64,000 nucleotides of DNA from Tepidibacter hydrothermalis (GCF_029542625.1 NZ_CP120733.1:1612001-1676000), one strand, 5' to 3'. Shown: positions 24,909-34,526, counted from the first letter of the stretch. Notes: generated by a model from the sequence alone, not told the origin. A program made the numbers and translations.

Positions 24909-27383
24909 ATGTTTGATTATATAGAGGTAAAAGGAGCAAATGAACATAATTTAAAAAATATTTCTATCAATATACCAAAGTATCAACTAGTTGCAGTTAC
25001 AGGTCCATCGGGTTCCGGAAAATCAACATTTGCTTTTGATATTCTTCAACGAGAGTGTCAAAGACAATACATGGAATCAATGGGTATGGTGACCGATGGT
25101 ATGAATAAAGCGAGGGTTGATAGTATCGCTGGTCTATCTCCATCTATTAGCATTTCTCAAGGGATTAATAATAGGAATCCAAGATCAACAGTAGGAACAT
25201 TTACGGAGGTATTGACGTATTTAAGACTTCTTTATGCTAAGTGTGGTATAAGGGAATGCCCTCATTGCCAGCAGTTATGTTATCCTATTTTTGATACAGA
25301 AGATATTGATGACGTTGGGTCAAACCAGAAAATAATTTACTGTTCTCGCTGTAAGAGCAGTATTCCAGTGTTGACAATGGCTCATTTTTCATTTAATAAA
25401 TCAGAAGGTTTTTGTGAACAGTGCAGTGGGATTGGTGAAGTTAATGAAATAGACCCGATGGGTATTATTGACGAACACATTTCTGTTGGACAAGGTGCAG
25501 TTCAGATGTGGCAAGGTGTAATGGCTCAACACTATGAAAAAGTGCTTACAAAATTGGCTAAGCATTATCAATTAGAATTTGATGTTAAGAAATCTATCAA
25601 AGATTATAATGATTTGGAGCATTTAATATTCTTTGAAGGTATTAAAAGTGAGAATTTTAAAGAGTTATATTCTCATATAGATCCACCCAAAAAAGTTAGT
25701 GATGGGTATTTTGAGGGAATTTTAACATTTTTAAAGAAAAAGTCTGCTGAAAATATTAGAAAAGGATCGTCAAATAAAAATATTGAAAAGTGTTTCTTAA
25801 GAGCGATTTGTCCTGTATGCCATGGAACAAGGCTTAATGAACAAGCAAGAAGCGTATATGTAGATAATAAATCTATTATTGAGGTTTCATCCTATACAAT
25901 CGATGAGTTAAAAAATTGGGTGTTATCCCTTGATAAACAATTAGGTTATCAAAACAAAGAAGTGTTGGATTCAATAGTTAACGATATTTTACGACGCATT
26001 GAGAGCATATCTAATATTGGTTTGGGGTATTTAACAATTGATAGAACAATTCAATCATTATCTGGTGGTGAGGCACAAAGGCTTCGAATGGCAAGTTTGA
26101 TGGACTCTGGGTTGACTGGTGTATTATACATATTGGATGAACCAACAACAGGGTTACATCCAAAAGACACATTAAAAATACTAGAAGCATTAAAAAAATT
26201 AGTAGAAATAGGCAATACAGTGATGGTTATTGAACATGATATGGATTTTGTAAGCCAGTGTGATTATGTTATCGACTTTGGACCAAATTCAGGAAGTCAG
26301 GGCGGTCAAATTGTGGCATATGGAAAACCTGAGGATATTTCAGGTTTTGAGTTATCATTGACAGGAAAATATTTAAATAAGTCTTATAAAGCAAAACTAG
26401 ATATTAGTAGTCGTAATTTTAATGAAATTCATATTGTTAATGCCCGTGAGCATAATTTAAAGAATGTGAATGTTAGTATACCTCTTAATAAGTTTGTTAC
26501 AGTAACGGGTGTTTCTGGGTCAGGTAAATCTACGCTTGTATTTAATATCTTGGCAGGAATTTATGATGGAAAGAAAAAGGACGTTGATTCAGTTGAAGGT
26601 CTGCATCATGTAAAGCATGTGATTCAAGTAAAACAACAAAGAATAGGGAGATCTTCTCGATCAACAATAGCTACTTACACTGATATTTTTACAGCAATTC
26701 GGACTTTATTTTCAAGTCAACTATCAGCAAAGGAACGTTGTTTAAAAAGTAGTGACTTTTCATTCAATGTAAAAGGTGGTAGATGTGAAAAATGTCGTGG
26801 ATTAGGGTCTATACCTCTAGATATGCATTTTTTAGATGATATTGAAGTAGAATGTCCAGTGTGCTATGGTAAAAGATTTAACCCTCATGTACTTGAGGTG
26901 ATGTATAAAAATTACACGATTTCGGAAATACTTGATATGACCGTTAAGCAAAATATGGAGATATTTAGTGATCAGAAAGAAGTGTTAAATCGCCTAAGTG
27001 TGCTTAATGAAGTAGGATTAGGCTATCTTACACTTGGACAGTCAACTTCAACACTTTCAGGAGGAGAATGCCAAAGAATTAAATTAGCAAAAGAGTTGGG
27101 TCGTGCACAGGGAGAACATACACTTTTTTTACTAGATGAACCGACAACAGGATTACACCCTAGTGATACAGAAAAATTAATTACACTTTTAAACAAACTT
27201 GTTTACAAAGGTCATTCAGTAATTGTTATTGAACATTCTATGGATGTGATATCACAAAGTGACTGGATTATTGATCTAGGACCAGAAGGCGGATCCAAAG
27301 GCGGAATGATTGTAGCAGAAGGTCCACCAGCAACGATTGCTGCAACAGCTGAGAGTCATACTGGAAGATTTTTAAAAATTTAG
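24909..27383 (+). CDS. UvrA2-like ABC ATPase (UvrA without UvrB-binding domain)
   Basis: An 824-aa twin-ATPase of the UvrA family: Walker A GPSGSGKST at 32-40 and GVSGSGKST at 534-542, signature LSGGE at about 384 and 716, both Walker B as LDEPTTGLHP, and CxxC zinc motifs (CPHC, CSRC, CEQC, CPVC, CEKC). It is over 100 residues shorter than standard UvrA; the part after the first Walker A goes quickly to the signature insertion, so the UvrB-interaction domain seems absent. Class III / UvrA2 proteins of this kind (DrrC-like) are linked to tolerance of DNA-binding drugs. Control by the divergent MerR fits that role. Confidence 0.9.
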   Translation: MFDYIEVKGANEHNLKNISINIPKYQLVAVTGPSGSGKSTFAFDILQRECQRQYMESMGMVTDGMNKARVDSIAGLSPSISISQGINNRNPRSTVGTFTEVLTYLRLLYAKCGIRECPHCQQLCYPIFDTEDIDDVGSNQKIIYCSRCKSSIPVLTMAHFSFNKSEGFCEQCSGIGEVNEIDPMGIIDEHISVGQGAVQMWQGVMAQHYEKVLTKLAKHYQLEFDVKKSIKDYNDLEHLIFFEGIKSENFKELYSHIDPPKKVSDGYFEGILTFLKKKSAENIRKGSSNKNIEKCFLRAICPVCHGTRLNEQARSVYVDNKSIIEVSSYTIDELKNWVLSLDKQLGYQNKEVLDSIVNDILRRIESISNIGLGYLTIDRTIQSLSGGEAQRLRMASLMDSGLTGVLYILDEPTTGLHPKDTLKILEALKKLVEIGNTVMVIEHDMDFVSQCDYVIDFGPNSGSQGGQIVAYGKPEDISGFELSLTGKYLNKSYKAKLDISSRNFNEIHIVNAREHNLKNVNVSIPLNKFVTVTGVSGSGKSTLVFNILAGIYDGKKKDVDSVEGLHHVKHVIQVKQQRIGRSSRSTIATYTDIFTAIRTLFSSQLSAKERCLKSSDFSFNVKGGRCEKCRGLGSIPLDMHFLDDIEVECPVCYGKRFNPHVLEVMYKNYTISEILDMTVKQNMEIFSDQKEVLNRLSVLNEVGLGYLTLGQSTSTLSGGECQRIKLAKELGRAQGEHTLFLLDEPTTGLHPSDTEKLITLLNKLVYKGHSVIVIEHSMDVISQSDWIIDLGPEGGSKGGMIVAEGPPATIAATAESHTGRFLKI

Positions 27384-27467
27384 AGAAAACACTAGATGAT
27401 AAAAATTACTTTAACATTTTGATGTTGTTTTGTAGAAAAATTGTAAATAATTGAATGGAGGAACATA

Positions 27468-27989
27468 ATGAGAAAAATTATTTTGAGTTTGGCAATGAGT
27501 TTAGACAGTTATATTATAGACGAGAATGGTAGTTATGCATGGATTACAGGAGATGGTGATCATTCACTAGACACAGACGAAAAATTTAATTTTAATGCAT
27601 TTTTAGAGAAAGTAGATATCGTAGTTATGGGTAGAATCGCCTATGAAGATGCCATGATGGAACTATTTAAAGATAAAAGAGTTATCGTGGCTACTAGAAA
27701 GGATATGAAGGATCATGACAATGTAGAATTTATTAAAGATGATGTTATTGGTTATATTCAGAAACTACAACAGGAAGAGGGAAAAGATATCTTTCTATAT
27801 GGTGGAAGTGTCTTAGTTGACCACTTTATGAAGGCAGATATCATAGATGAATTCATTATTGGGATTGTACCCATGATTTTAGGTAACGGAAAACCACTAT
27901 TCTTTGATAATAATCCATCGGTAAAACTGCATCTTGATAGGTATACGATTCAAGAAGGTTTATCTGTTTTAGAATATTCAAGAAGGTAG
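27468..27989 (+). CDS. dihydrofolate reductase family protein (RibD C-terminal fold)
   Basis: A 173-aa DHFR-like protein. N-terminal RKIILSLAMSLDSYIIDENG, the nucleotide loop VVMGRIAYE and DIFLYGGSVLVDHFMKADIIDEFIIGIVPMILGNGKPLF match the RibD C-terminal / YwjB-YyaP type rather than housekeeping FolA. It likely uses NADPH; substrate unknown. TGGAGGA precedes the ATG. It follows the UvrA2-like gene by 84 bases without a clear terminator and may be read from the same promoter. Confidence 0.88.
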   Translation: MRKIILSLAMSLDSYIIDENGSYAWITGDGDHSLDTDEKFNFNAFLEKVDIVVMGRIAYEDAMMELFKDKRVIVATRKDMKDHDNVEFIKDDVIGYIQKLQQEEGKDIFLYGGSVLVDHFMKADIIDEFIIGIVPMILGNGKPLFFDNNPSVKLHLDRYTIQEGLSVLEYSRR

Positions 27990-28041
27990 AAAATTATATT
28001 TTTTATATGCCGTTGGAATTTTCATAACAAATGATTTTGTC

Positions 28042-28059
28042 ATATGTAAATTTACATAT
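28042..28059. promoter_or_regulatory. perfect 18-bp palindrome, putative operator
   Basis: ATATGTAAATTTACATAT, centred between 28050 and 28051, lies about 70 bases upstream of the TruA-like gene, where a dimeric repressor could bind. No regulator gene is next to it. Confidence 0.5.
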
Positions 28060-28121
28060 ATAAACTTATTTTAATGTATGATAAAATGTATTGATTGGTA
28101 TTTAGAAAAAGGAGGATTCAA

Positions 28122-28868
28122 ATGCAAAACTATAAGATGATGATAGCTTATGATGGTAGAAAATATACAGGGTACAATAAATCAAAAGGTAAATTAGAAA
28201 AGAGTATTCAAGGTAAGTTAGAATTAATATTATCAAAGCTCTATGAAGAAGAAGTAGAGGTTATTAGTGCAGTTAGTACTGATGCTGGGGTACATGCTAA
28301 AGGACAAATTGTTAATTTTACAGCACCAAATAGTCGTTTGGATGAGAAAGAAATTTTTGATTATTTTGAAAAATATTTAACTGATGATATTATTATATTA
28401 TCAGTAGAAACTGTTGATGAGAGATTTCATAGTAGATATTTAATGAAAAGTTTAACTTATGAGTATCGTTTATGGAAAAAAGATGCTCCTAATCGTCCTT
28501 TGTTTGAGAGACAATATGTTAACTTAATGAATCAAACATTAGATGTAGCTAAAATTAAAAAAGCTGTAAAGTACCTTTTAGGAGAACATGATTTCTTAGC
28601 GTTTACTACTAATAAGAAAACAAGAAAATCAATTAAAAAAATAGTAGATCTTGATGTAAGAGAAACTAAAAATGAAATTATTATTACTATGACAGCAAAT
28701 GGATTTTTATTAAATATGGAAAGAATAATAGTAGGTACACTAATTCAAGTTGGTCTTGGTCAATTACCTATGAATATAATTGAGAAAGCTTTTAAATCTA
28801 AGGATATGAATGATGTAGGTCATAAAGCTAGTGCAGGAGCACTTTGTTTATTAAGTGTTGAATACTAG
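28122..28868 (+). CDS. TruA-like tRNA pseudouridine synthase paralogue
   Basis: A 248-aa TruA-family protein. The catalytic Asp is kept (Asp54 in STDAGVHA), but the near-invariant Arg of GRTDAGVHA is Ser52 and the Gly is Val51; FLLNMERIIVGTL replaces the usual NMVRxIxGxL. TruA makes pseudouridine at tRNA positions 38-40; the altered motif suggests a second, diverged copy with reduced or different activity. ATG 28122 follows AAGGAGG by 7 bases; the longer in-frame start at 28095 overlaps the RBS. It is a single gene ended by the hairpin at 28901. Confidence 0.82.
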   Translation: MQNYKMMIAYDGRKYTGYNKSKGKLEKSIQGKLELILSKLYEEEVEVISAVSTDAGVHAKGQIVNFTAPNSRLDEKEIFDYFEKYLTDDIIILSVETVDERFHSRYLMKSLTYEYRLWKKDAPNRPLFERQYVNLMNQTLDVAKIKKAVKYLLGEHDFLAFTTNKKTRKSIKKIVDLDVRETKNEIIITMTANGFLLNMERIIVGTLIQVGLGQLPMNIIEKAFKSKDMNDVGHKASAGALCLLSVEY

Positions 28869-28900
28869 TTCGTATAAAAATAGTATGAAACATAACAGTT

Positions 28901-28928
28901 AGAACTTGATATAATCAGGTTCTTTTTT
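28901..28928 (+). terminator. terminator of the TruA-like gene
   Basis: Stem AGAACTTGA / TCAGGTTCT (one G-T pair), 4-base loop, then TTTTTTATT. Confidence 0.8.
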
Positions 28929-29052
28929 ATTATTTATTAAATTCATATGAAAAGACATCATTTGAAAATGATATAATTGTCTTATATAAAGTATGAGAAC
29001 ATATAATAAGAAAAATAATAAATAGCAGTAAATAAAGGAGTTTATAATATTT

Positions 29053-29487
29053 ATGATAAGAAAGTTGAAAAATGAAGAGATAAATAAAGTTATGGATATA
29101 TGGAAAGAGAGCACAATTAAGGCACATAATTTTATTGATAAAGAATACTGGGAAAATAATTATGATGATGTGAAAAATATTTATATACCTATTTCAGATA
29201 CTTTTGTATATGATAATGGAGAAAATATAAAGGGGTTTATAAGTATAATAAATAATGAATTCATAGGCGCTTTGTTTGTAGATGTTAATTATCAAGGATT
29301 AGGTATAGGAAGTAAATTAATAGATTATGTAATAAAAAAATATGAGAAGTTAAATTTAGCTGTTTATAAAGAAAATGAAAAAGCTGTTAAGTTTTATGCT
29401 AATAAAGGCTTTAAAATTATTAAAGAACAAAAAAATGAGGATTCTGGATTTAAAGAATATATAATGAAAAAACTGTACTTAGAATAG
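29053..29487 (+). CDS. GNAT family N-acetyltransferase (YjaB-like)
   Basis: A 144-aa GNAT protein: N-terminal helices with WKESTIKAHNFI, central strand GFISIINNEFIGALFVD, acetyl-CoA loop YQGLGIGSKLI (residues about 83-93) and the C-terminal YKENEKAVKFYANKGFK. AAGGAG lies 12 bases before the ATG. It stands alone; the terminator at 29553 follows. Acceptor not predictable. Confidence 0.88.
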   Translation: MIRKLKNEEINKVMDIWKESTIKAHNFIDKEYWENNYDDVKNIYIPISDTFVYDNGENIKGFISIINNEFIGALFVDVNYQGLGIGSKLIDYVIKKYEKLNLAVYKENEKAVKFYANKGFKIIKEQKNEDSGFKEYIMKKLYLE

Positions 29488-29552
29488 TTACAAAGAAGTT
29501 ATACTTGTATTATTAATAGAAAATTTCCTAGTAGAATATAAATCGTATAAAA

Positions 29553-29587
29553 AAATAATCATTTTCTTTTAAATGATTATTTTTTTA
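29553..29587 (+). terminator. terminator after the GNAT gene
   Basis: Stem AATAATCATTT / AAATGATTATT, 5-base loop, T-run; A-run on the left side. Confidence 0.85.
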
Positions 29588-29767
29588 TGGTTATGTTTAA
29601 AACTTTTGATTGTGCTAATTGTTTTTCAGGATTAGATAATTCCAATATTGTTAATTTGAAGGTTATATAACTAAATAAAAGGAGATTAATGTAATCGTTG
29701 CTGGGAACAATATATATTTAGTATCATAGTATGGATTATATAATTTAATAAATGTGGAGATGAGTCA

Positions 29768-30256
29768 ATGAAAAGCAAATACCAGTGTATAGCTATAGCT
29801 AATATAAGAGGAGGACCAATTAGCCCCAAAATTAAAGGTGTAGTATTTATAAAAGATGTACCTGGGGGTGCTTGGGTATATGTGAATATGCAGGGATTGC
29901 CGTCATACCAACCTACAAAGGAAGATATAGCTCCTATAGGACCTTTTGGATTTCATATACATGAGTTTGGAAATTGTAACATAGGAGAAAGTGATAATCC
30001 TTTTAAAGATGCTGGTGGTCATTGGAATCCAACTGATCAACCTCATGGGAATCATGCAGGCGATTTTCCAGTTCTATTTTCCAATAATGGAAGAGCTATA
30101 ATGGCGTTTTTTACTAATAAATTCAAGGTTAGAGACGTAATAGGAAAATCTATTATAATACATGAAAATCTCGATGATTATACAACACAACCTTCAGGTA
30201 ATGCAGGAAGAAGAATGGCTTGCGGAATAATAAAACCATACTATAATTGTATATAA
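29768..30256 (+). CDS. Cu/Zn superoxide dismutase family protein
   Basis: A 162-aa Cu/Zn-SOD fold. Metal ligands visible: FHIHEFG (His63, His65), GGHWNP (His85), HGNHAGDFP (His93/96, Asp99) and the late Cu ligand IIHENLDDY (His132). Cys70 and Cys152 can form the structural disulfide, and the catalytic-loop Arg lies in GNAGRRMACG. There is no signal peptide, unusual because bacterial Cu/Zn-SODs are mostly exported, but cytosolic forms occur in Clostridia and Bacilli. RBS GGAGATG. Single gene with its own terminator. Confidence 0.9.
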   Translation: MKSKYQCIAIANIRGGPISPKIKGVVFIKDVPGGAWVYVNMQGLPSYQPTKEDIAPIGPFGFHIHEFGNCNIGESDNPFKDAGGHWNPTDQPHGNHAGDFPVLFSNNGRAIMAFFTNKFKVRDVIGKSIIIHENLDDYTTQPSGNAGRRMACGIIKPYYNCI

Positions 30257-30323
30257 GTAAAAATAGAGATGAGTACTAAATTAGACTTTTAAATATACTA
30301 TCTCAAAATAAAAAATATATTAT

Positions 30324-30345
30324 AGGGCTGAGATGCCCTTTTTTT
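30324..30345 (+). terminator. terminator of the SOD gene
   Basis: Short GC stem AGGGC / GCCCT, 6-base loop, seven T. The remaining gap to 30672 holds one more small hairpin, ACGGCA / TGCCGT at 30545-30563, without a clear T-run, and no gene. Confidence 0.75.
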
Positions 30346-30672
30346 GTACGGAAATAAAAAAGGCAAACTCAAAAGAATCTATCTTTTCTTTTGAATAATC
30401 TAAGGAGTCAGTCTTCTGTTTATTGTACATATATTATTCCCTAATAAACTACATGAAAACCTTAATCTTATTGATTTAACAAAATACAAAGTTGGGTTGT
30501 TATCAAACTATTATTAGTTTGGAGAGAAATTTCAGGAGCTAAATACGGCAAATGTAAGTGCCGTTTTGTGATAGTAAAGAAAATAGGGTTAACTATTCTA
30601 TTTTATAGTTGTTCGATTTTGAACACTTTAGGAATGAGTGAATAGGATGAAGTGAGAAGGGGGAACAAGGTT

Positions 30673-31797
30673 ATGATAAAGTCAAAAAAAGAAATAGTTG
30701 CAATGCTATTGGCAGGAGGTCGTGGATCACGATTAAGAGAATTGACTATAAATATGGCAAAGCCTGCAATTCATTTTGGAGGAAAATATAGACTTATTGA
30801 TTTTACCTTGAGTAATTGCTGCAATTCAGGAATTAATACTGTTGGGGTACTGACACAATATAACCCTTTGGAATTAAATTACTATATAGGAATTGGAAGC
30901 GATTGGCATATTCATAGGCCAAATGGTACTGTAACCATTTTACCACCTTATGCAGGATTAAAAGGAGGTAGATGGTATAAAGGAACTGCAAATGCAATAT
31001 ATGAAAATATTGATTTTGTAGATAGATATGAACCTGAATATGTTTTGATATTATCTGGCGATCATATATATAAAATGGATTATTACTCATTGCTTGAATA
31101 TCATAAAAAGAAAGGATCATTAGTTACTATTGCTGCTACTAGAGTTGCATGGGATCAAACAAACAGATTTGGAATAATGAATATAGATAATAATAATAAA
31201 ATTTATGAATTTGAAGAAAAGGCAAAAAATGCTACAAGTAATTTGGCTTCTATGGGAGTGTATATTTTTAATTGGAAGTTACTAAAAAAATATTTAATTG
31301 AAGATGATAAGAACCCTAATTCTAGTAATGATTTTGGAAATGATATTATCCCTAAAATGTTAGAGGATAGATTAGATATATTTGCTTATGAATTTAAGGA
31401 GTATTGGAGAGATGTAGGAACTGTGGAAAGTTTATGGAAAGCAAATATGGATTTACTAAAAGAAAATAGTAAGTTGAATTTATATGATAATAATTGGAAT
31501 ATATACTCAAAACTTTACAATCATCCCCCTCACTATGTGGGAGAAACTGGTAAAGTTAACTCCTCTATTTTAAGTGAAGGATGTATTATTCATGGAGAAG
31601 TGCAAAATTCAGTTTTATCTCCACGAGTATATATTGGTAAACATTCTAAAGTTATAGACTCAGTAATTATGCCAAATGTTATTATTAAAGATAATGTAAT
31701 TTTAGAAAGGGTTATTGTAATGGAACATGTTGTAGTAAAATCAGGAACTATAATAAAAAATAGAAATGACAAAATCTTTATAGTAAAAGATACTTAG
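30673..31797 (+). CDS. glgC: glucose-1-phosphate adenylyltransferase
   Basis: A 374-aa GlgC that makes ADP-glucose from ATP and glucose-1-phosphate, the committed step of glycogen synthesis. Seen: [14 protein letters not shown] (nucleotide loop), [63 protein letters not shown] (sugar site) and a C-terminal left-handed beta-helix. Start: ATG 30673, 10 bases after AAGGGGG; the GTG at 30652 is weaker. It lies 111 bases before an APH-fold kinase gene and then glgA. GlgD, often paired with GlgC in Clostridia and Bacilli, is not in the window. Confidence 0.95.
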   Translation: MIKSKKEIVAMLLAGGRGSRLRELTINMAKPAIHFGGKYRLIDFTLSNCCNSGINTVGVLTQYNPLELNYYIGIGSDWHIHRPNGTVTILPPYAGLKGGRWYKGTANAIYENIDFVDRYEPEYVLILSGDHIYKMDYYSLLEYHKKKGSLVTIAATRVAWDQTNRFGIMNIDNNNKIYEFEEKAKNATSNLASMGVYIFNWKLLKKYLIEDDKNPNSSNDFGNDIIPKMLEDRLDIFAYEFKEYWRDVGTVESLWKANMDLLKENSKLNLYDNNWNIYSKLYNHPPHYVGETGKVNSSILSEGCIIHGEVQNSVLSPRVYIGKHSKVIDSVIMPNVIIKDNVILERVIVMEHVVVKSGTIIKNRNDKIFIVKDT

Positions 31798-31908
31798 AAA
31801 AATGTTATATGAAAATATGTAAAGTGCTCAATTATATAAAATAGCTTATGTATTTTTAGTTAATATATGATGGTATAAAATGAATATGTGTATTATAAGG
31901 GGGAGAAA

Positions 31909-32757
31909 ATGAGTACAAAAATGGGTAGGAAAATTAATGAAGGTAGTTCTGCCGAGGTTTTTGAGTGGGAAAATGATGAAAAAATAATTAAGTTAGCAAA
32001 GAATAAAAAAAGACATCAATCAATGCTAACAGAGTATTTAAACAGTCAAGTTGCTTGGGATAATGGAGTATCTGTACCCCAACCTTTCGGATTAGTAGAT
32101 GTTGATGGGCGTCCAGGAATTATATTTGAACGTATATATGGGGAAACCTTGATGGAACGTTTTGTAAATCAAAAAGGATTCAATTACGAAGATGTCGCAC
32201 GAATAACAGCTAAAATTCTAAGTGAAACACATGGGAAGAAAATTCCGAATATTCGGTCTCAAAGAGAGGCTATTATATATTCTATAAATGGAGCAAATTA
32301 TCTAACAAACTCAGAGAAGAAATTAGTCGTTGATATCTTAAATAACATACCGATAAAAGAACAATTATGTCACGGAGACCCTAACCTGAATAATATATTA
32401 ATTAGAGACAATAAAGCTTTATTAATTGACTGGAGACATGCTTCTATAGGTAATCCAGAAACTGATTTAGCAGAATATATTCTTATGACTAGATATGCAA
32501 TAGTACCAATGGTTAGACAGGCGATATTACCAAGACATATTCCTAGTGAAATTGAATACTATATTAACTCAATTAAAGAGGAAATAATTAAAGTGTTCAT
32601 AGATGAATATACTAAACTGTCAGATATAACTTCTGAGGATATAGATTCTTGGATTATACCTATGGCAGCTCGCAGGCTATCTGTCGGTATAATACCTAAA
32701 TCTGAAAAGGAACAACTTGTTGGTGAAATTAGAAGAAGACTCAAAATATATAAATAG
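31909..32757 (+). CDS. APH-fold small-molecule kinase (aminoglycoside phosphotransferase family)
   Basis: A 282-aa protein kinase-like phosphotransferase. The catalytic loop is LCHGDPNLNNILI (residues about 157-169) and the metal-binding segment is LLIDWRHASIGNPETDLAEY; the N-terminal lobe has GSSAEVFEW and a Lys in KIIKLAK. The family phosphorylates aminoglycosides, choline, sugars and others, so drug resistance is not implied. It lies between glgC and glgA on the same strand, which favours a sugar- or metabolite-linked role. Start: ATG 31909 just after AAGGGGGAG; ATG 31921 is possible. Confidence 0.85.
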   Translation: MSTKMGRKINEGSSAEVFEWENDEKIIKLAKNKKRHQSMLTEYLNSQVAWDNGVSVPQPFGLVDVDGRPGIIFERIYGETLMERFVNQKGFNYEDVARITAKILSETHGKKIPNIRSQREAIIYSINGANYLTNSEKKLVVDILNNIPIKEQLCHGDPNLNNILIRDNKALLIDWRHASIGNPETDLAEYILMTRYAIVPMVRQAILPRHIPSEIEYYINSIKEEIIKVFIDEYTKLSDITSEDIDSWIIPMAARRLSVGIIPKSEKEQLVGEIRRRLKIYK

Positions 32758-32903
32758 TAAATGAATAATTTGATTAAGATCCGTACTATCTTACTAATAA
32801 TTAAATTAAATACTAGATTAATTATATATAGTATTTGCATAAAAATGTGCTAAATTCACTAACTGTAGAGTATGCTAAACAGTTATATAAAGGAGTTGAT
32901 AAA

Positions 32904-34340
32904 ATGCTAAAAGTATTATATGTGGCATCTGAAGCTGTTCCTTTTGTAAAGGTAGGAGGACTTGCGGACGTAGCGTTTTCGTTACCAAAGTCACTAAGAA
33001 ATCTTGGAATTGATATAAGAGTTATAATTCCAAAATATAAGGAGATTTTGGAGAAATTTAAAAGTAATATGAAGTGTATTACTGAATTTACTATTCCAGT
33101 AGGATTGAAAAAACAAGATTGTAGGATTGAATATTTAGAATATGAGGGTGTTCCATTTTATTTTATTGATCAACAATATTATTTTGAAAGAGAAGGAATA
33201 TATGGATTTGATGATGATGATGAAAGATTTTCTTATCTTTGCAAAGCCGTACTGGGAGCAATTGAAAATATGGATTTTAAACCAAATATTATTCATTGTA
33301 ATGATTGGCATAGTGGGATGATTTGTCCTTTATTAAAGGAATATCAAAAGAATAACCCTAGGTTTTCCAATATTAAAACTGTGTTTACTATACACAATTT
33401 AAAGTACCAAGGGATTTATTCTAAAAAAATACTAGAATCCTTATTAAACTTGGGAATGAAGTATTATGATGATGATGCGCTTAAACATTACAAAGGAGTA
33501 AGTTTTATGAAGGCAGGAATCAATTATGCTGATTTAGTTACAACCGTTAGCAAGACCTACTCTGAAGAAATACAAAGATCATCATATGGAGAAGGTTTAG
33601 ATGATGCTATAAGAAAGAGAAAGAATGACTTATATGGGATTATAAATGGAGTAGATTATAACATTTATGACCCTAGCAAAGATGATGATATTTTTGTTAA
33701 ATATAATGTGAATTGTTTACAAAATAAGATGGAAAACAAAGTTAATCTGCAAAAACTATTAAATCTGCCTGTAAATAAAAAAGCCCCCTTAATTGCTATA
33801 GTTTCTAGGTTAACATATACAAAAGGAATAGAATTATTGATTCCTATACTTGAGAATCTATTATCTAAAGATATACAGATGGTGATTTTAGGAATGGGTG
33901 ATCCTAAAATTGAATCTAAAATAAAGGATTTTGCTTATAAATATCCTGAAAAATTATCAGCTAATATTTTATTTAATGAGGTCTTAGCGCATAAAATATA
34001 TGCTGCTTCTGATATATTCTTGATGCCTTCTTTAAGGGAACCTTGTGGATTATCTCAGTTAATTGCTCTTAAATATGGAAGCATTCCTATAGTAAGAAAA
34101 ACTGGAGGATTGAAGGATACGATTAATTCATATAATAAATCTACCGGAGAGGGTAACGGCTTTAGATTTACTGATTGTAATGGGGATAACATACTTAATA
34201 TAATTGATAGGGCATTGAAGTGTTATAAAGATAAACGCACCTGGAAAAAAATAACAATAAATGCCATGAAAGCAAATTATAGTTGGGAAAATTCTACTAA
34301 AGAATATAAAAAATTATATGAAAGTTTAGTTATGAGTTAA
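32904..34340 (+). CDS. glgA: glycogen synthase (ADP-glucose)
   Basis: A 478-aa GT5 enzyme that elongates alpha-1,4-glucan from ADP-glucose. Seen: MLKVLYVASEAVPFVKVGGLADV with the KxGGL ADP-glucose site at about residues 16-20, HCNDWHSGM, TIHNLKYQG, IINGVDY and the C-terminal EPCGLSQLIALKYGSIPIVRKTGGLKDT. ATG 32904 follows AAAGGAG by 8 bases; the longer in-frame start has no RBS. It acts with glgC upstream; no branching enzyme or phosphorylase lies in the window. Confidence 0.95.
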   Translation: MLKVLYVASEAVPFVKVGGLADVAFSLPKSLRNLGIDIRVIIPKYKEILEKFKSNMKCITEFTIPVGLKKQDCRIEYLEYEGVPFYFIDQQYYFEREGIYGFDDDDERFSYLCKAVLGAIENMDFKPNIIHCNDWHSGMICPLLKEYQKNNPRFSNIKTVFTIHNLKYQGIYSKKILESLLNLGMKYYDDDALKHYKGVSFMKAGINYADLVTTVSKTYSEEIQRSSYGEGLDDAIRKRKNDLYGIINGVDYNIYDPSKDDDIFVKYNVNCLQNKMENKVNLQKLLNLPVNKKAPLIAIVSRLTYTKGIELLIPILENLLSKDIQMVILGMGDPKIESKIKDFAYKYPEKLSANILFNEVLAHKIYAASDIFLMPSLREPCGLSQLIALKYGSIPIVRKTGGLKDTINSYNKSTGEGNGFRFTDCNGDNILNIIDRALKCYKDKRTWKKITINAMKANYSWENSTKEYKKLYESLVMS

Positions 34341-34365
34341 GGGATTTTTCTCTAAACCCTTAACT
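34333..34365 (+). terminator. hairpin at the glgA stop
   Basis: GAGTTAAGGG / CCCTTAACTC, with the stop codon inside the left arm; no long T-run follows, so termination is only probable. Confidence 0.55.
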
Positions 34366-34404
34366 CTAATTTGTTAACCTTATTTGTGTTTTATAGTATG
34401 CAAA

Positions 34405-34436
34405 AAATGGACAAGTTGTGGTTGTACAATTAATGG
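34405..34436. repeat. 32-base dispersed repeat, copy 1
   Basis: AAAATGGACAAGTTG with a TTGTA core and ending AATGG recurs at 60580-60611 with about four differences. Both copies sit in intergenic DNA shortly before a terminator hairpin. Confidence 0.6.
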
Positions 34437-34460
34437 ACTATTTATGAATATACAATGTAT

Positions 34461-34510
34461 AAAAGTCCTAATCTGAACTCCACAATTGGGTTCAGTCTAG
34501 GACTTTTTTT
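34461..34510 (-). terminator. terminator between glgA and the convergent SDR gene
   Basis: AAAAGTCCTA / TAGGACTTTT with an inner GAAC / GTTC helix; A-run and T-run allow both directions. Confidence 0.85.
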
Positions 34511-34526
34511 ATCTTCTTTACAGAAA

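Noticed and set aside
30344-30430. 36-codon minus-strand ORF
   Set aside because: It overlaps the SOD terminator and has no RBS; likely chance in AT-rich DNA.
31909-32757. Aminoglycoside resistance gene
   Set aside because: The APH fold is shared by many metabolic kinases, and the position between glgC and glgA argues against a resistance role.
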